Assembly: GCA_041686195.1 (NCBI GenBank)
Contig: JAWLEI010000024.1
Span: 1 to 32,190 of the forward strand
DNA: 32,190 nt
Source: Desulfovermiculus sp041686195
GTDB lineage: Bacteria; Desulfobacterota; Desulfovibrionia; Desulfovibrionales; Desulfothermaceae
Direction: 5' to 3'
In this document: positions 30,849 through 32,190 of the stretch, piece after piece
Position numbering within the stretch: the stretch's first letter is position 1
How the letters are laid out: each line of letters opens with the position of its first letter
Program-made: the position numbers and the translations under genes
Notes under the pieces: generated by a model
Databases searched by the model: none
The model's input: the letters and a program-made list of their open reading frames with translations, nothing else
What the model was told of the DNA's origin: nothing

Positions 30849-32054
30849 ATGAATCCGGTGGAAATCAAGCCTGGAATTTACTGGGTGGGAGCTGTGGACT
30901 GGAATCTGCGCGACTTTCACGGGTATTCCAAAACCTCCCAGGGGACGACATATAATGCCTATCTGATCCTGGACGACAAGGTCACTCTGTTTGATACAGT
31001 TGACTCCAGGTTTACGCATGAGCTTTTGTGCCAAATCGCCCGGATCATTGATCCGGGAAAGATCGACCAGATCGTGGTCAATCATTGCGAGCCGGATCAC
31101 AGCGGCTGCCTGGCAGCTGTCGTGGACCGCATCAAGCCGGAGATCATCTATACCTCCAAGATGGGGGAACAGTTTTTAGCCGGCCGGTTTCACAATCACA
31201 ACTGGCCGGTACGTGCTGTCCAAAACAAGGAGGTTCTCTCCCTGGGTAAACGCAGTGTTCAGTTTCTGGAGACCCGCATGCTGCACTGGCCGGACAGCAT
31301 GGTTTCGTATATTCCGGAGGACAATCTGCTCATATCCCAGGACGCATTCGGCCAGAACATCGCCTCCAGCCAGCGCTTTGACGAGTGGATTGAATGGCCG
31401 GACCTCAAGTCCTCCATGGCCCATTACTACGCCAATATCATCCTTCCCTTTTCCGCTCAGGTGCCCAAGGCAGTCCAGGCCATCCAGGAGCTGGGATGGG
31501 AGATTGATATGATCGCTCCGGATCACGGCCTGGTCCTTCGCAACAATGTGGCCAATGCCCTGGCTGCCTATCAGGAGTTTGCAGCCCAAAAACCCAAGGC
31601 CAAGGCAGTTATTGTCTACGACACCATGTGGAAGTCCACCGCTGCCATGGCTGACAGCCTGGCCTCTGGACTGAGTGCGGAAGATATAGAGGTCAAGCTG
31701 TTCGCCATCAAGAGCTGGCACCATTCAGATGTGATGGGCGAAATCTGGGATGCCGGAGCGGTTCTGGTTGGATCTCCGACTCACAACAATGGGGTCCTGC
31801 CGTTGATTGCAGACATGCTCACCTACATGCAGGGACTCAAGCCCCAGAACAAGCTGGGCTTTGCTTTTGGATCCTACGGCTGGAGCGGGGAGGCGCCGAA
31901 AAAAATCGCTCAGTGGCTTAAGGACATGGGAATGGATATGCCCGAAGAACCCGCATCCATCAAGCATGTGCCCACCCACGACAATGCCGGAGAACTCTTT
32001 GCAACTGCCCAGCGCCTGGGCCGGCAGATCAAGGACCGGGTGACCGAGTCATAG
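30849..32054 (+). CDS. roo: Flavodiiron protein (rubredoxin:oxygen oxidoreductase type)
   Basis: A 401-residue soluble cytoplasmic enzyme that reduces oxygen to water (and in some members NO), protecting an anaerobe during air exposure. The N-terminal metallo-beta-lactamase-like part holds the diiron centre: H79, E81, D83, H84, H146, D165 and H226, all present and at the same numbers as in Desulfovibrio gigas ROO. The C-terminal part is a flavodoxin domain (VYDTMWKSTAAMADSL, about 256-271; GSPTHNNGVLP; GSYGWSGEAPK) that binds FMN. No rubredoxin domain is fused. The ATG at 30849 has CGGAGGA (30834-30840) eight bases upstream. It follows perR closely; regulation by peroxide is likely. Confidence 0.95.
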   Translation: MNPVEIKPGIYWVGAVDWNLRDFHGYSKTSQGTTYNAYLILDDKVTLFDTVDSRFTHELLCQIARIIDPGKIDQIVVNHCEPDHSGCLAAVVDRIKPEIIYTSKMGEQFLAGRFHNHNWPVRAVQNKEVLSLGKRSVQFLETRMLHWPDSMVSYIPEDNLLISQDAFGQNIASSQRFDEWIEWPDLKSSMAHYYANIILPFSAQVPKAVQAIQELGWEIDMIAPDHGLVLRNNVANALAAYQEFAAQKPKAKAVIVYDTMWKSTAAMADSLASGLSAEDIEVKLFAIKSWHHSDVMGEIWDAGAVLVGSPTHNNGVLPLIADMLTYMQGLKPQNKLGFAFGSYGWSGEAPKKIAQWLKDMGMDMPEEPASIKHVPTHDNAGELFATAQRLGRQIKDRVTES

Positions 32055-32058
32055 TCGT

Positions 32059-32142
32059 CAGCTTTGCCTCCGGCAAATCTGACATATTTTTGCCCCAAAG
32101 CGGGCAAAAAAAAGAAATTTGCCGGATTGATCATGAATGAAA
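32059..32142 (+). repeat. Interspersed hairpin element, copy 6 (complete)
   Basis: CAGCTTTGCCTCCGGCAAA, TCTGACATAT, the large hairpin TTTTTGCCC-CAAAGC-GGGCAAAAA, then TTTGCCGGATTGATCATGAA and TGAAAC. It contains all the parts in one place: small hairpin, large hairpin, a TTTGCCGG that can pair with the earlier CCGGCAAA, and the tail. It lies right after the roo stop codon. The T-run is before, not after, the large stem, so this is not a standard terminator. Confidence 0.8.
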
Positions 32143-32146
32143 CTGA

Positions 32147-32190
32147 TCAAGAGAGCTGGGACCCAGTAGGCCGCCCCTCTTCGAGGGGCG
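32147..32190 (+). repeat. Interspersed repeat with CTGGGACCCAGTAG core, copy 3 (cut by window edge)
   Basis: ATCAAGAGAGCTGGGACCCA, then GTAGGCCGCCCCTCTTCGAG and the window ends at GGGGCG. It matches copies at 28299-28343 and 28455-28500 and stands immediately after a hairpin element. Confidence 0.55.

Noticed and set aside
32059..32142. Hairpin element as intrinsic terminator after roo
   Set aside because: The T-run precedes the stem and the A-run follows it in either direction, the reverse of a terminator.

Overview
The window looks like the chromosome of a sulfate-reducing deltaproteobacterium of the Desulfovibrionales type, carrying the right-hand end of an integrated prophage. The host assignment is inferred from gene content: the pdxJ-acpS-nnr-CBS-tsaE-lysC-cimA run, a PerR-like regulator beside a rubredoxin:oxygen oxidoreductase (ROO)-type flavodiiron protein, a heme-binding DUF3365-type histidine kinase, and a UPF0324 exporter. 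No rRNA or complete tRNA is present to confirm it.

Positions 1 to about 9317 are prophage. Every gene there is on the minus strand. Reading in the direction of transcription: a tyrosine integrase next to a displaced 3' fragment of tRNA-Arg(CCT) (the attachment site), an unknown 200-residue protein, an AlpA-type regulator, a large primase/RepA-like helicase, a DEAH-box helicase broken by a frameshift, a RuvC-like resolvase, two small helix-turn-helix proteins, the small and large terminase subunits, and the first codons of the next gene. The structural genes and the other attachment site lie outside the window. The prophage DNA also holds iteron-like repeats, a duplicated pair of 9-base repeats, and a hairpin plus U-run directly before the alpA start codon.

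Positions 9318 to 18749 are host DNA: a radical SAM/SPASM protein, two convergent genes for related proteins of unknown function, a UPF0324 (YeiH-like) exporter with a small membrane partner, and, facing away from the exporter, a heme-binding sensor kinase with a sigma-54-dependent response regulator. The kinase and regulator overlap and form a two-gene operon; the exporter is a candidate target.

Positions 18750 to 22438 hold a gene-poor stretch and an A/T-rich minor-pilin cluster (FimT, PilW, PilV and PilX types, minus strand). Positions 22773 to 30262 carry a housekeeping run on the plus strand: vitamin B6 synthesis (pdxJ), acyl carrier protein activation (acpS), NAD(P)H-hydrate repair (nnr), a CBS-domain protein, tRNA modification (tsaE), aspartokinase (lysC) and citramalate synthase (cimA). 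The window ends with a PerR-like repressor and a flavodiiron oxygen reductase, a likely oxidative-stress unit.

The least expected content is in the host spaces between genes. A family of inverted-repeat elements (at least six clear copies plus two variants) shares hairpin sequences and a common tail motif. Some copies sit just upstream of start codons and supply an SD-like GGAGG. At least two further short repeat types are interspersed. None of these elements was seen inside the prophage.
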